A stretch of DNA of 32,353 bases from Streptomyces misionensis. Its GTDB lineage: Bacteria; Actinomycetota; Actinomycetes; Streptomycetales; Streptomycetaceae. The stretch spans positions 71,110 through 103,462 of the forward strand of contig NZ_VOGW01000035.1 in NCBI RefSeq assembly GCF_007896895.1, given 5' to 3'. Positions 24,787-32,353 of the stretch are shown piece by piece (position 1 is the first letter of the stretch; each line of letters starts with the position of its first letter). The notes beneath the pieces are model-generated. The model made no database searches. It was not told the origin of the DNA and saw only the letters and a program-made list of their open reading frames with translations. The translations under genes were made by a program, and so were the position numbers.

Positions 24787-25068
24787 TCAGGTCGCGCGGG
24801 TGCCGCCGCCTCGGCGGATACGGCCCAGCAGGTCCCGGTGGTAGGCGGCGAGCTGTCCGGCGGGCACCGGGGCCGGACTGCCGGTCAGGGTGTACCAGGT
24901 GTCGCCGCCGAAGCGCTGGACGGCGACGCGCGCGCTGCGGCCGTCCGACCGCAGGACCGTCGCCACGGTGAGCTCACCGGTGAGCACGCCGACCTCGTCG
25001 GTCATCGCCCCGCCGGGCCCCGCGGTGACCCGGTCGACATAGCTGTTCACGCTGGGAGGGTTGGTCAT
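24787..25068 (-). CDS. Small hypothetical protein
   Basis: This 93-residue protein is not recognised. It has no signal or membrane segment. The central part alternates short strands (GVLTGELTVATVLRSDGRSA and VAVQRFGGDTWYTLTG) and the C-terminus is helical and basic (AAYHRDLLGRIRRGGG), suggesting a small soluble domain. ATG 25068 (MTNPPSV) is taken as the start; the longer frame overlaps the permease gene with an Arg/Trp/Cys-rich shadow. It lies 70 bases downstream of the ABC transporter genes on the same strand and may belong to that transcript. Confidence 0.65.
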   Translation of the reverse strand: MTNPPSVNSYVDRVTAGPGGAMTDEVGVLTGELTVATVLRSDGRSARVAVQRFGGDTWYTLTGSPAPVPAGQLAAYHRDLLGRIRRGGGTRAT

Positions 25069-25138
25069 GGCCGCAGGGTTCCACCGACCCGCCCGGCACG
25101 CCCGGACCGGCCGCCGTCCGCGCGTGTCCGGGCCCGGC

Positions 25139-25963
25139 TCACACCCGGCTGGAGGTCGCCGTGTCCGCCGACAGCCGCTGGGCGAGATAGATCGGCACCA
25201 CCGACACCAGCACCAGGACCGCGGCCACCACATTGACCACCGGCGCCTGCTGAGGGCGCGTCATGTTGCCGAAGATCCAGATGGGCAGCGTCTCGACGCC
25301 GGGTCCCGCGGTGAAGGTGGTGACCACCACCTCGTCGAAGGAGAGCGCGAAGGAGAGCAGCGCGCCCGCCAGCAGCGCCGAGCGCACCAGCGGGAAGGTG
25401 ACGTCCACGAAGGCGCGGAACGTGTGGGCGCCGAGGTCCATCGCCGCCTCCTCGTACGACGTGGTCGTGCGCCGCAGCCGCGCCACCACGTTGTTGAACA
25501 CCACGACGATGCAGAACGTGGCATGCCCGACGATCACCGTGAACAGCCCGAGTCCCACACCGAGCGGCCGGAGCACCGTGCCGAAGGCCGAGTTGAGGGC
25601 GATGCCCGTGACGATGCCGGGCAGTGCGATCGGCAGCACCACTATGAACGACACCGTGCCGCGCCCGAAGAAGCGGTGCCGGGCCACGGCGAACGCGATC
25701 AGCGTGCCGAGGACGAGCGCGATCGCCGTGGCCCCGAGCCCCGCCTTCACCGACACCCACAGGGCGTGCCGGGCGCCGGCGTCGTGCACGGCCGCCGACC
25801 ACCAGCGCCCGGTCAGCCCCGGCGGCGGCCAGCTCGCGCTGCGGTCCGGGTTCAGGGAGTTGACGAGGACCAGCAGCAACGGGACGTAGATCACCGCGAA
25901 TCCGATCCCGGCGCCGATGCGCAGGGCGATGCGGGCACTGCGGCCAAGATGCACGTCGCTCAT
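25139..25963 (-). CDS. Polyamine-type ABC transporter permease (PotC-like)
   Basis: This 274-residue inner-membrane permease has six hydrophobic helices. The coupling motif that contacts the ATPase is EEAAMDLGAHTFRAFVDVTFP, here shortened to its key part EEAAMDLGA near residue 175. IALPGIVTGIAL and LSFALSFDEVVVTTF are typical of the PotC/YdcV branch of spermidine/putrescine permeases. GGAGAGG precedes ATG 25963. It is the last of four transporter genes, 17 bases after the other permease. Confidence 0.9.
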   Translation of the reverse strand: MSDVHLGRSARIALRIGAGIGFAVIYVPLLLVLVNSLNPDRSASWPPPGLTGRWWSAAVHDAGARHALWVSVKAGLGATAIALVLGTLIAFAVARHRFFGRGTVSFIVVLPIALPGIVTGIALNSAFGTVLRPLGVGLGLFTVIVGHATFCIVVVFNNVVARLRRTTTSYEEAAMDLGAHTFRAFVDVTFPLVRSALLAGALLSFALSFDEVVVTTFTAGPGVETLPIWIFGNMTRPQQAPVVNVVAAVLVLVSVVPIYLAQRLSADTATSSRV

Positions 25964-25980
25964 CCTCTCCGGGGGACCGG

Positions 25981-26874
25981 TCACAGACTGTTCAGGGCGC
26001 CCGTACGGCGGATCGCCAGCAGATAGACGACGATCACCACCACCGGGACCGTGCCGAGCGCGGCGGCCATCGGCAGGTTCAACTCGATGTTGGAGTACAC
26101 GAGATTGCCGATCAGCTGCGTCTTGCCGCCGACGATCTGCACGGTGATGTAGTCGCCGAGGCTCAGCGAGAAGGTGAACACCGAACCCGCGGCGACCGAC
26201 GGCAGCACCATCGGCAGCACCACCGAGCGGAAGGTGCGCCCCGCGCGGGCCCCGAGGTCCGCCGACGCGTCGAGCAGCTGCGCCGGCAGCTGTTCGAGCG
26301 CGGTGTGGATCGGCAGGATCATGTACGGCAGCCACAGGTACGTCAGGGTGAGCACCGTGGCCGGCAGCCCGAACCCGGGGCCGCTGAGCCCGAACGGCGC
26401 GAGCAGCCAGTCGGCGAGCCCGCCGTGCGACAGTATGAGCCGCCAGGCGTACACCTTGACCAGGTAGCTCGCCCACAGCGGGGTGAGGATGGCCACCACC
26501 AGCAGCGGACGCCGGCGCGGCGGGGCCACCCGCGCGGTGTAGAAGGCGACCGGGAAGGCGATCAGCGCGCACAGCACGGTCACCGCGAGCGCCACGCCCA
26601 CGCTGCGCACGATCACCTCGCGGAACACCGGCACCGTCACCAGCTGGTGGAAGTTGTCCGTCGACCAGACCTTCACCACCTGGGAGGTGAAGGAGTCGGT
26701 GGTCCAGAAGGCGGAGGCGAACAGCACCGCCAGCGAGCCGAGATAGAGCACGGCCAGCCACAGCAGCGGCGCGGTGAGCAGCAGGGTGAGCCGCAGCCGG
26801 GGCCGGCGGTGCAGCGCCCCGGCGAGCCGGCGGACGGTGCCCGGCCGGGCGGCGCTCGTCGCTTCGCTCGCCAC
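25981..26874 (-). CDS. Polyamine-type ABC transporter permease (PotB-like)
   Basis: This 297-residue inner-membrane permease forms the channel together with the PotC-like protein. It has about six helices, LTPLWASYLVKVYAWRLIL and the coupling segment LLDASADLGARAGRTFRSVVLP (shown here only as its DASADLGA core), followed by FSLSLGDYITVQIVGG. The start is GTG 26874, three bases after the stop of the binding-protein gene, so it is tightly coupled. Arg/Lys-rich residues precede the first helix. Confidence 0.9.
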   Translation of the reverse strand: MASEATSAARPGTVRRLAGALHRRPRLRLTLLLTAPLLWLAVLYLGSLAVLFASAFWTTDSFTSQVVKVWSTDNFHQLVTVPVFREVIVRSVGVALAVTVLCALIAFPVAFYTARVAPPRRRPLLVVAILTPLWASYLVKVYAWRLILSHGGLADWLLAPFGLSGPGFGLPATVLTLTYLWLPYMILPIHTALEQLPAQLLDASADLGARAGRTFRSVVLPMVLPSVAAGSVFTFSLSLGDYITVQIVGGKTQLIGNLVYSNIELNLPMAAALGTVPVVVIVVYLLAIRRTGALNSL

Positions 26875-26877
26875 GGC

Positions 26878-28071
26878 TCAGCCCTTGATCTCGGTCCAGG
26901 CCTGCACCCACTTCGCGTACGGCACGCACTTCACGTCGGTACGGCCGTCCAGGCACTGCTCGATGGGCGTGTTCCAGAAGGCGATCCGCTTCCAGTAGTT
27001 CTCGTCGGCCGCGTGGTAGACCGAGCAGAAGCCGCGGTCCTTGGTCTGCGCGCACGCCTTGGAGTTGGCGGGGGCCTCCCCGAAGTACTCGGCGACCTCC
27101 GCGTTGACCTTGGGGGAGACGATCCAGTTCAGCCATTTGTAGGCGCAGTTGGGGTGCTTGGCCTTGCTGGAGACCATCCAGGTGTCGGACCATCCGGTCG
27201 AACCCTCCTTCGGCACCAGCGCCTTGACCTTGGCGCCCTCGGAGGCGGCGAGGTTGGCGATCACCTGCCAGGTGGTGCCGACGACCGAGTCACCGCTCTT
27301 GAAGGCCGACACCTCCTTGAGGTAGTCGCCCCAGTACTCCCCGATGTCGGCGTTCTGCCGCTTCAGCAGCGCCACGGCGGCGTCGAACTGCTTCTGGTCC
27401 AGCGCGTAGGGGTCCTTGATCTTCAGCTCCGGCCTGGTGGCCTTGAGGTACAGGGCCGCGTCGGCGATGTAGATCGGCGAGTCGTACGCCGTGACATGCC
27501 CCTTGTACGCCGAGGCCCGGTCGAAGACCGCCGACCAGGAGGTGGGCGCGGGCCTGACCTTCTGGGTGTTGTACATCAGCAGGTTGGCGCCCCGGCCGTG
27601 CGGGATGCCGTACATCTTCCCGTCGACGGAGTTCCACGCGCCGTTCTTCAGCCCGCTGAAGACGTCCTTGTAGTTGGGCACCAGATCGGTGTTGACGGGG
27701 GCCGCGTCACCCGAGGCGATCAGGCGCAGGGAGGCGTCGCCGGAGGCGGAGACGGCGTCGTACTCGCCGGTCTTCATCAGCTTGACCATCTCGTCCGAGC
27801 TGGCGGCGACCTTGGAGCGGACCTGGCAGCCCGTCTGCTTCTCGAAGTCGCCGACCCAGTTCACCCTCGGGTCGTTGGAGCCGTCCTCGACATAGCCGGC
27901 CCAGGCGATCAGATCGACCTGCCCCTCGGTCCTGCCGAGCTTCGTCGGGGCCTTCAGATCGGGCGGGTTCAGGCCGCTGGAGGAGGCGGAGCCGGAGGAG
28001 TCGCAGGCGGCGGCGAGCAGCAGCGCGGCGCCGGCGCAGGCGGCGGCGCGCAGGGTTCGGGTGAGGCGCAC
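26878..28071 (-). CDS. Polyamine-type ABC transporter substrate-binding lipoprotein (PotD-like)
   Basis: This 397-residue extracellular binding protein is lipid-anchored at the Cys of LLLAAAC (residue 23). It has the PotD/PotF fold pattern: VDLIAWAGYVEDGSND at the first strand, KMYGIPHGRGANLLMYNT, and GDSVVGTTWQVIANL in the second lobe. The extra Cys residues near the C-terminus (CAQTKDRGFC, EQCLDG, KCVPY) probably form disulfides. Spermidine or putrescine is the expected family ligand, but actinobacterial members also bind other amines or compounds. GTG 28071 is preceded by GGAG with 8-base spacing. It comes second in the operon, 24 bases after the ATPase gene. Confidence 0.9.
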   Translation of the reverse strand: MRLTRTLRAAACAGAALLLAAACDSSGSASSSGLNPPDLKAPTKLGRTEGQVDLIAWAGYVEDGSNDPRVNWVGDFEKQTGCQVRSKVAASSDEMVKLMKTGEYDAVSASGDASLRLIASGDAAPVNTDLVPNYKDVFSGLKNGAWNSVDGKMYGIPHGRGANLLMYNTQKVRPAPTSWSAVFDRASAYKGHVTAYDSPIYIADAALYLKATRPELKIKDPYALDQKQFDAAVALLKRQNADIGEYWGDYLKEVSAFKSGDSVVGTTWQVIANLAASEGAKVKALVPKEGSTGWSDTWMVSSKAKHPNCAYKWLNWIVSPKVNAEVAEYFGEAPANSKACAQTKDRGFCSVYHAADENYWKRIAFWNTPIEQCLDGRTDVKCVPYAKWVQAWTEIKG

Positions 28072-28095
28072 GGCGTTTCTCCAAGAGGTGGGGGG

Positions 28096-29127
28096 TCAGG
28101 AGGGCAGTCGGACGGCGTGGCGGCGGTGCCACTGGAGGCGGACCCGGCTGCCCCGGTAGGCGGCGACGTCCTCGGCGGAGGTCTCCAGGTTCTGCTGCAC
28201 CGCGGTGAGCCGGCCGCCGCCGTCGAGGTCGACCAGGAAGCGGGTGGTGTCGCCGAGGTAGACGGCGTCCGCGACGGTACCGGTGACGGTGGCGTGCTCC
28301 GGCTCGTCCGCCTCCGCGGACTCCTTCAGGACACGGATCTTCTCCGGGCGGATGTTGTAGGTGCCGGGGGCGCCGGCGACCCGGTGGGCCACCTCGCCGT
28401 CCAGCAGGTTGGAGGTGCCGACGAACGAGGCGACGAAGGGCGTGGCCGGACGTTCGTAGATCTCCGCGGGCGTGCCGACCTGGGCGATGCGGCCCTGCTC
28501 GAACACCGCGATCCGGTCGCTCATGGTCAGCGCCTCCTCCTGGTCGTGGGTGACGAACACGAAGGTGATGCCCACCTCCCGCTGTATCGCCTTGAGTTCG
28601 GTCTGCATCTGTTCGCGCAGCTTCAGGTCGAGGGCGCCGAGCGGCTCGTCGAGCAGCAGGACGCGGGGCCGGCCGACGAGGGCGCGGGCGAGCGCGACGC
28701 GCTGCCGCTGCCCGCCGGACAGCTGGGCGGGCCGCCGCCCGCCGTAGCCCTCGAGGCGTACCTCGGCGAGCGCCTCGCGGGCCCGGGCCAGGCGCCGGGC
28801 CTTCGGCACCTTGCGGATCTTCAGCGCGTAGGCCACGTTCTGCTCGACCGTCATGTGCGGGAAGAGCGCGTAGTCCTGGAAGACGGTGTGCACGTCCCGT
28901 TCGAACGGGGCGAGCCCGGTGACCTCCTGGCCGGCCAGCTCGATCCGGCCCCCGTCGGGCGTCTCGAACCCGGCGACGAGCCGCAGCACCGTGGTCTTCC
29001 CGGAGCCGGACGGTCCGAGCATCGAGAAGAACTCGCCGTCCCTGATCTCCAGATCGACCCCCGCCACGGCGGTCGTCCCGCCGAACGACTTGCGCAGGTC
29101 CTGTAGCCGGATCGCAATTCCCTCCAT
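28096..29127 (-). CDS. Polyamine-type ABC transporter ATP-binding protein (PotA-like)
   Basis: This 343-residue ATPase drives the transporter. It shows Walker A GPSGSGKT (38-45), Q-loop FQDYALFPHMT, signature LSGGQRQ (136-142), Walker B VLLLDE (156-161) and the switch His194 in FVTHDQEE. The C-terminal 110 residues form the TOBE domain (NIRPEKIRVL). ATG 29127 (MEGIAIRL) is chosen over the frame reaching 29220 because AAAGG lies 7 bases upstream and the upstream part covers the promoter. It is the first gene of the operon, divergent from the GntR regulator. Confidence 0.93.
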   Translation of the reverse strand: MEGIAIRLQDLRKSFGGTTAVAGVDLEIRDGEFFSMLGPSGSGKTTVLRLVAGFETPDGGRIELAGQEVTGLAPFERDVHTVFQDYALFPHMTVEQNVAYALKIRKVPKARRLARAREALAEVRLEGYGGRRPAQLSGGQRQRVALARALVGRPRVLLLDEPLGALDLKLREQMQTELKAIQREVGITFVFVTHDQEEALTMSDRIAVFEQGRIAQVGTPAEIYERPATPFVASFVGTSNLLDGEVAHRVAGAPGTYNIRPEKIRVLKESAEADEPEHATVTGTVADAVYLGDTTRFLVDLDGGGRLTAVQQNLETSAEDVAAYRGSRVRLQWHRRHAVRLPS

Positions 29128-29163
29128 GGGGGAACCTTTCTGGCGCCCTGTACGTTGACGGCA

Positions 29164-29192
29164 AACATATGAAGTCATAGTTCTCAACTCAA
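29164..29192 (-). promoter_or_regulatory. Promoter of the ABC transporter operon
   Basis: On the minus strand, TTGAGT (29192-29187) and TATGTT (29169-29164) are separated by exactly 17 bases, a good match to the housekeeping sigma factor consensus. The leader to ATG 29127 is about 30 bases. The -35 overlaps one arm of the inverted repeat at 29187-29217. Confidence 0.65.
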
Positions 29193-29217
29193 GAGCCCGT
29201 TGGGGTAAAGCTTGAGT
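29187..29217. promoter_or_regulatory. Candidate GntR operator between divergent genes
   Basis: ACTCAAG (29187-29193) and CTTGAGT (29211-29217) are exact complements 17 bases apart. One arm overlaps the -35 of the transporter operon and the other lies 20 bases before the regulator start. The spacing is wider than the usual FadR-type site, so this could be two half-sites. Confidence 0.5.
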
Positions 29218-29237
29218 CAACGCACGAGGTGATGACC

Positions 29238-29978
29238 GTGGGGCAGGACCAGAGGGACGGCGGTGCCCGCGGCGCCGTCTTCAGCCCGGTGGACAACCGG
29301 GCCCGTGTGGACACGGTCGTCCGCCGGCTCGGCGACGCGATAGAACTGGGCCTCCTCGCCGACGGCGAACAACTGCCGGGCGAGACCGAACTCGCGGGCC
29401 GGCTCGGCGTCTCCACCGTCACCCTGCGGGAGGCGCTCATGGCACTGCGCCAGCAGGGCCTGGTCATCACCCGCCGGGGCCGCGGCGGGGGCAGCTTCGT
29501 CGCGCTGCCCGACGTGCCCGCCGAGGACCGGCTCCGGTCCCGGCTGCGCGGCTGGAGCACCGAGGAACTGCGCGACCTCGGCGACCACTGGGCCGCCCTG
29601 TCCGGCGCCGCCGCCCGGCTCGCCGCCCAGCGCACCGAACCCGAGGACCTGCACCAACTCAGGCGCACCGCCGACGCGTTGGGCCAGGCGGCGGACGTCC
29701 CCGCCCGCAGCCGCCTGTACGGCCGCTTCCACGTCGAACTCGCCGCCGCCGCCCAGTCCGCGCGCCTCACCCGTGAACAGGTCGCGCTCCAGGGCGAGGT
29801 GGGCGCACTGCTCTGCCTGGTCCTGGCCGACCCCGCATATCGTGAAGAAGTTGCGGACCGGCAGCGCGCACTGCTGCGCTCCGTGCAGGATGGGGCCCAC
29901 GAAACGGCCGGTCCGCTGGCCGAGCGGTGCGTCAGGGAGTCGACGGCGCGGCTCGTCGCCGTACGCCTCACTCTCTGA
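29238..29978 (+). CDS. GntR family (FadR/FCD subfamily) transcriptional regulator
   Basis: This 246-residue regulator has a winged helix-turn-helix at the N-terminus (LPGETELAGRLGVSTVTLRE and MALRQQGLVITRRGRGGG), followed by an all-helical FCD-type ligand-binding domain containing YGRFHVELAAAAQS, with the His expected to bind metal or ligand. The open frame starts at GTG 29229, but GAGG at 29226-29229 is properly spaced only for GTG 29238. It is divergent from the polyamine transporter operon and followed by the cache-domain gene, so it likely controls both. Confidence 0.88.
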   Translation: MGQDQRDGGARGAVFSPVDNRARVDTVVRRLGDAIELGLLADGEQLPGETELAGRLGVSTVTLREALMALRQQGLVITRRGRGGGSFVALPDVPAEDRLRSRLRGWSTEELRDLGDHWAALSGAAARLAAQRTEPEDLHQLRRTADALGQAADVPARSRLYGRFHVELAAAAQSARLTREQVALQGEVGALLCLVLADPAYREEVADRQRALLRSVQDGAHETAGPLAERCVRESTARLVAVRLTL

Positions 29979-30014
29979 CCGCGCCGCGTCCGGTCACCGT
30001 CCGCTGGAGGACAC

Positions 30015-30779
30015 ATGGGCGTCAGCCCCGGGCTCGCCGCGCCCGGCACGGATACGGCGCTGTGGGTGGCCGAGCGGGTGGGCGGCGTCCTGGAGACCGT
30101 CTTCGAGGCGGTCGCCGCCACCCGCGCCGACACGGCCGCCGTGCTCAGCCGGGTGACCGAGGAGGGCCGCCGGCCGGCCGGAGCCGACCTCGCCGCCCTC
30201 CGCCCGGCCCTGCACCGGCGCCTCGCCGACGGGGAGCTGGTCTCCGGTGCCGGTTTCGTCGCCGCGCCCGGACTGCTCGCCGATGTGCCCGCCTGGCTGG
30301 AGTGGTGGCAGCGCGGTGCCGACGGCGGCATACGGCCCCTGTTGCCGGACCTCGACCCCGGCCGCTCGGCGTACTCCGACTACACCCACTGGGACTGGTT
30401 CGCGCTGCCCCGCGACACCGGGCGGCGGGCCGTGGCCGGACCGTACGTGGACTATCTCTGCTCCGACGAGTACAGCCTCACGCTGTCCGAACCGGTGCAC
30501 GTCCGGGGCGAGTTCGCCGGGGTGGCCGCCGCGGACGTGTACCTGCGGCACTTCGAGGCGGCCGTGCTCCCGCTGCTGCGGCACCTCGCGCGCCCCGCCC
30601 ATCTGGTGAACGCCCGCGGCCGGGTGGCCGCCTCCGCGGACCCCGCGCACCTGGCCGGCTCCCTCACCAGGGGACCCGACTTCGGGGAACTGCTCCTCGG
30701 CGGCGCGCGGACCGGGGCGCACGGCGAGCTGCGGCTGGTGCCGTGCCGGGGGGTTCCGCTGGTGCTCGTCCTGGCGTGA
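30015..30779 (+). CDS. Cache (PDC sensor-like) domain protein
   Basis: This 254-residue protein has no signal peptide or membrane segment. From about residue 80 it contains a PDC/cache ligand-binding fold: YSDYTHWDWFALPRDTGRRA, then GPYVDYLCSDEYSLTLSEPV and GEFAGVAAADVYLRHFE. This is the pattern found in extracellular sensors that bind amines or amino acids. Here it is a stand-alone, apparently cytoplasmic version. GGAGG lies 6 bases before ATG 30015. It follows the GntR gene by 36 bases and may sense the transported substrate; that role is inferred. Confidence 0.75.
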   Translation: MGVSPGLAAPGTDTALWVAERVGGVLETVFEAVAATRADTAAVLSRVTEEGRRPAGADLAALRPALHRRLADGELVSGAGFVAAPGLLADVPAWLEWWQRGADGGIRPLLPDLDPGRSAYSDYTHWDWFALPRDTGRRAVAGPYVDYLCSDEYSLTLSEPVHVRGEFAGVAAADVYLRHFEAAVLPLLRHLARPAHLVNARGRVAASADPAHLAGSLTRGPDFGELLLGGARTGAHGELRLVPCRGVPLVLVLA

Positions 30780-30798
30780 ACGGCCGGGACGCCGGTGC

Positions 30799-32277
30799 TC
30801 AGTCGACGGGCCAGGTGTGCACCGGGGCGTTGAGGTGCATGTAGTCGATGTACAGCTGGGTCATCCGGCGCAGCGCCTCGTGCCGGCCGGCGTGCGTGGT
30901 GTCCACGATGCGGTGGAACACCTCCTTCTGCCACACGGCCCCGTTGCGGCCCGCCACGCAGCGCTGCTCGATGATCCCGAGCAGCGGCTCCCGCCACGCC
31001 TCGTCCATCCCGGAGAGTTCGAGGCCGCGGTGGGCGAGCGGCAGCAGCCGGCGCAGCACCAGCTCGGACACGGTCACCTCGCCCACCCCCGGCCAGTACA
31101 GCAGCGCGTCGATGCCGTGCCGGGCGGCGGTGTGCAGATTGTCCTCGGCGGCCTGGAAGGACATCCGCGACCACACCGGACGGTCCTCCTCCACCAGCGC
31201 CCGGGTGAGCCCGTAGTAGAAGGCGCCGTTGGCGAGGGTGTCGGCGACGGTCGGCCCGGCGGGCAGCACCCGGTTCTCCACACGGATGTGCGGACGGTCG
31301 TGGGAGACGGCGTACACGGGGCGGTTCCAGCGGTAGATCGTGCCGTTGTGCAGGGTGAGTTCGCCGAGTTCGGGGACGTCGCCGCGGTCCAGCGTCTCCG
31401 CCGGGTCCTGCTCGTCGCACAGGGGGAGCAGGGCCGGGAAGTAGCGCAGGTTCTCCTCGAACAGATCGAAGACGCTGTTGATCCACCGCTCCCCGAACCA
31501 CACCCGGGGCCGTACGCCCTGCACCTTGATCTCCTGCGGGCGGGTGTCCGTGGCCTGCTCGAACAGCGGGATGCGGGTCTCGTGCCACAGCTCCTTGCCG
31601 AACAGGAAGGGCGCGTTCGCCGCGAGCGCGACCTGGATGCCGGCGATGGCCTGCGCGGCGTTCCAGTACCCGGCGAACTCCTCGGGGGAGACCTGGAGGT
31701 GGAACTGGGTGCTGGTGCAGGCGGCCTCCGGAGTGATGCTGTCCGCGTAGGTACGCAGCCGGTCGACGCCGTCCACCTCGATGCGCAGATCCTCGCCGCG
31801 GGCCGCGAACACCTGGTCGTTGAGCAGCCGGTAGCGGGGGTTCTCCGACAGGGTCTCCTCGCCGATGTCCTTCTGTTCCAGGGTGGGCAGGATGCCGACC
31901 ATGATCAGCCGGGCGCCGACGGAACGGGCCCGCTCGTCGGCGTGGTCCAGAGCGGCGCGGATCTCCGATTCCCAGGCGTCCGGACCGCCCGCCGTCAGCC
32001 GCCGCGGCGGCACGTTGATCTCCAGGTTGAACCGGCCCAACTCGGTGGCCCAGGCGGGGTCGGAGATCGCGTCCAGCACGGCGCTGTTGCGCATGGCCGG
32101 CTCGGCGTCCCCGTCCACCAGATTCAGTTCGATCTCCAGACCGACCTGCGGGCGCTCGGACTCGAACCGTTCCTCCCGCAGCATCTTCGCGAACGCGTCC
32201 AGGCACTCCTGCATCTTGATCCGGTACCGTCGGCGGTCCTCGCGGGTGAACACGAGCGCCGGGACGTCACGTCCCAT
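30799..32277 (-). CDS. Glutamate-cysteine ligase family (GCS2) protein
   Basis: This 492-residue ATP-dependent carboxylate-amine ligase-like protein belongs to the GCS2 family. Typical parts are VGLEIELNLVDGD near residue 50, GRFNLEINVPPR, STQFHLQVSPEEF and PHIRVENRVLPAGPT. The family joins glutamate to cysteine or other amines. Streptomyces uses mycothiol rather than glutathione, so the product is uncertain: gamma-glutamyl-cysteine for ergothioneine, or gamma-glutamylation of another amine, are options. ATG 32277 has GGAGGG just upstream; the frame extends to 32346 with unrelated residues. It converges with the cache-domain gene. Confidence 0.88.
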   Translation of the reverse strand: MGRDVPALVFTREDRRRYRIKMQECLDAFAKMLREERFESERPQVGLEIELNLVDGDAEPAMRNSAVLDAISDPAWATELGRFNLEINVPPRRLTAGGPDAWESEIRAALDHADERARSVGARLIMVGILPTLEQKDIGEETLSENPRYRLLNDQVFAARGEDLRIEVDGVDRLRTYADSITPEAACTSTQFHLQVSPEEFAGYWNAAQAIAGIQVALAANAPFLFGKELWHETRIPLFEQATDTRPQEIKVQGVRPRVWFGERWINSVFDLFEENLRYFPALLPLCDEQDPAETLDRGDVPELGELTLHNGTIYRWNRPVYAVSHDRPHIRVENRVLPAGPTVADTLANGAFYYGLTRALVEEDRPVWSRMSFQAAEDNLHTAARHGIDALLYWPGVGEVTVSELVLRRLLPLAHRGLELSGMDEAWREPLLGIIEQRCVAGRNGAVWQKEVFHRIVDTTHAGRHEALRRMTQLYIDYMHLNAPVHTWPVD

Positions 32278-32353
32278 CGGCCCTCCAGGATGACCCTCGT
32301 CGGACAGTCTCCCCCCAATGTCGCACCATCGCGGGGGCCCCACCATGCGGGGT

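Noticed and set aside
26305..29106. 933-codon plus-strand open frame opposite the ABC transporter genes
   Set aside because: It is a GC-bias shadow: low-complexity protein, no motifs, covering four well-supported transporter genes on the other strand.

Overview
This is a high-GC actinomycete chromosome segment, almost certainly Streptomyces. The evidence is the strong third-position GC bias, the many secreted proteins with Tat or lipoprotein signals, a GH18 chitinase behind two DasR-type (dre) sites, an XRE/MmyB-type regulator divergent from an SDR gene, GTG starts and a leaderless-type promoter. I see no rRNA, tRNA, CRISPR array, insertion sequence or phage gene.

Layout. 1-1041: a TetR regulator with a near-perfect palindrome upstream, and a small Cys-rich protein. 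1051-4666 (minus): a dimethylformamidase-beta-like lipoprotein, an M15-like lipoprotein and an APH-like phosphotransferase. 4767-6593 (minus): a secreted phospholipase C with a C-terminal membrane anchor and a strong terminator. 6770-9186 (minus): efeO-efeB, translationally coupled, with no efeU next to them. 9358-11046: a CE4 deacetylase divergent from a YaaH-like transporter. 11113-12942 (minus): a two-beta-helix GH55-like secreted protein with a LacI/CebR-type palindrome upstream. 13546-15391: an alpha/beta-hydrolase remnant, a GNAT acetyltransferase and a cupin. 15706-16578: a secreted SGNH esterase. 16612-18806: an SDR and an MmyB-type regulator sharing a 12-bp-arm operator, then a RidA protein. 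18814-20046 (minus): a CE4-like lipoprotein.

20533-21796 is the centrepiece: a 26-codon gene whose product ends in the hexapeptide AWYIWY, followed by a short, divergent cytochrome P450. AWYIWY is the core sequence of tryptorubin A, so this is a minimal two-gene atropopeptide RiPP locus. It has an unusually strong ribosome-binding site on the precursor and a stable hairpin between the two genes.

21818-24601 (minus): a DMT-type permease and the chitinase. 24787-29127 (minus): a complete polyamine-type ABC transporter (ATPase, binding protein, two permeases) plus a small unknown protein. It diverges from a GntR/FadR-type regulator that is followed by a cache-domain protein (29238-30779). The window closes with a GCS2-family glutamate-cysteine ligase-like gene (30799-32277, minus).

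Two regions of about 315 bp (14558-14872 and 15392-15705) hold no gene I can support. The 20047-20532 gap holds a perfect hairpin and presumably the promoter of the peptide locus.
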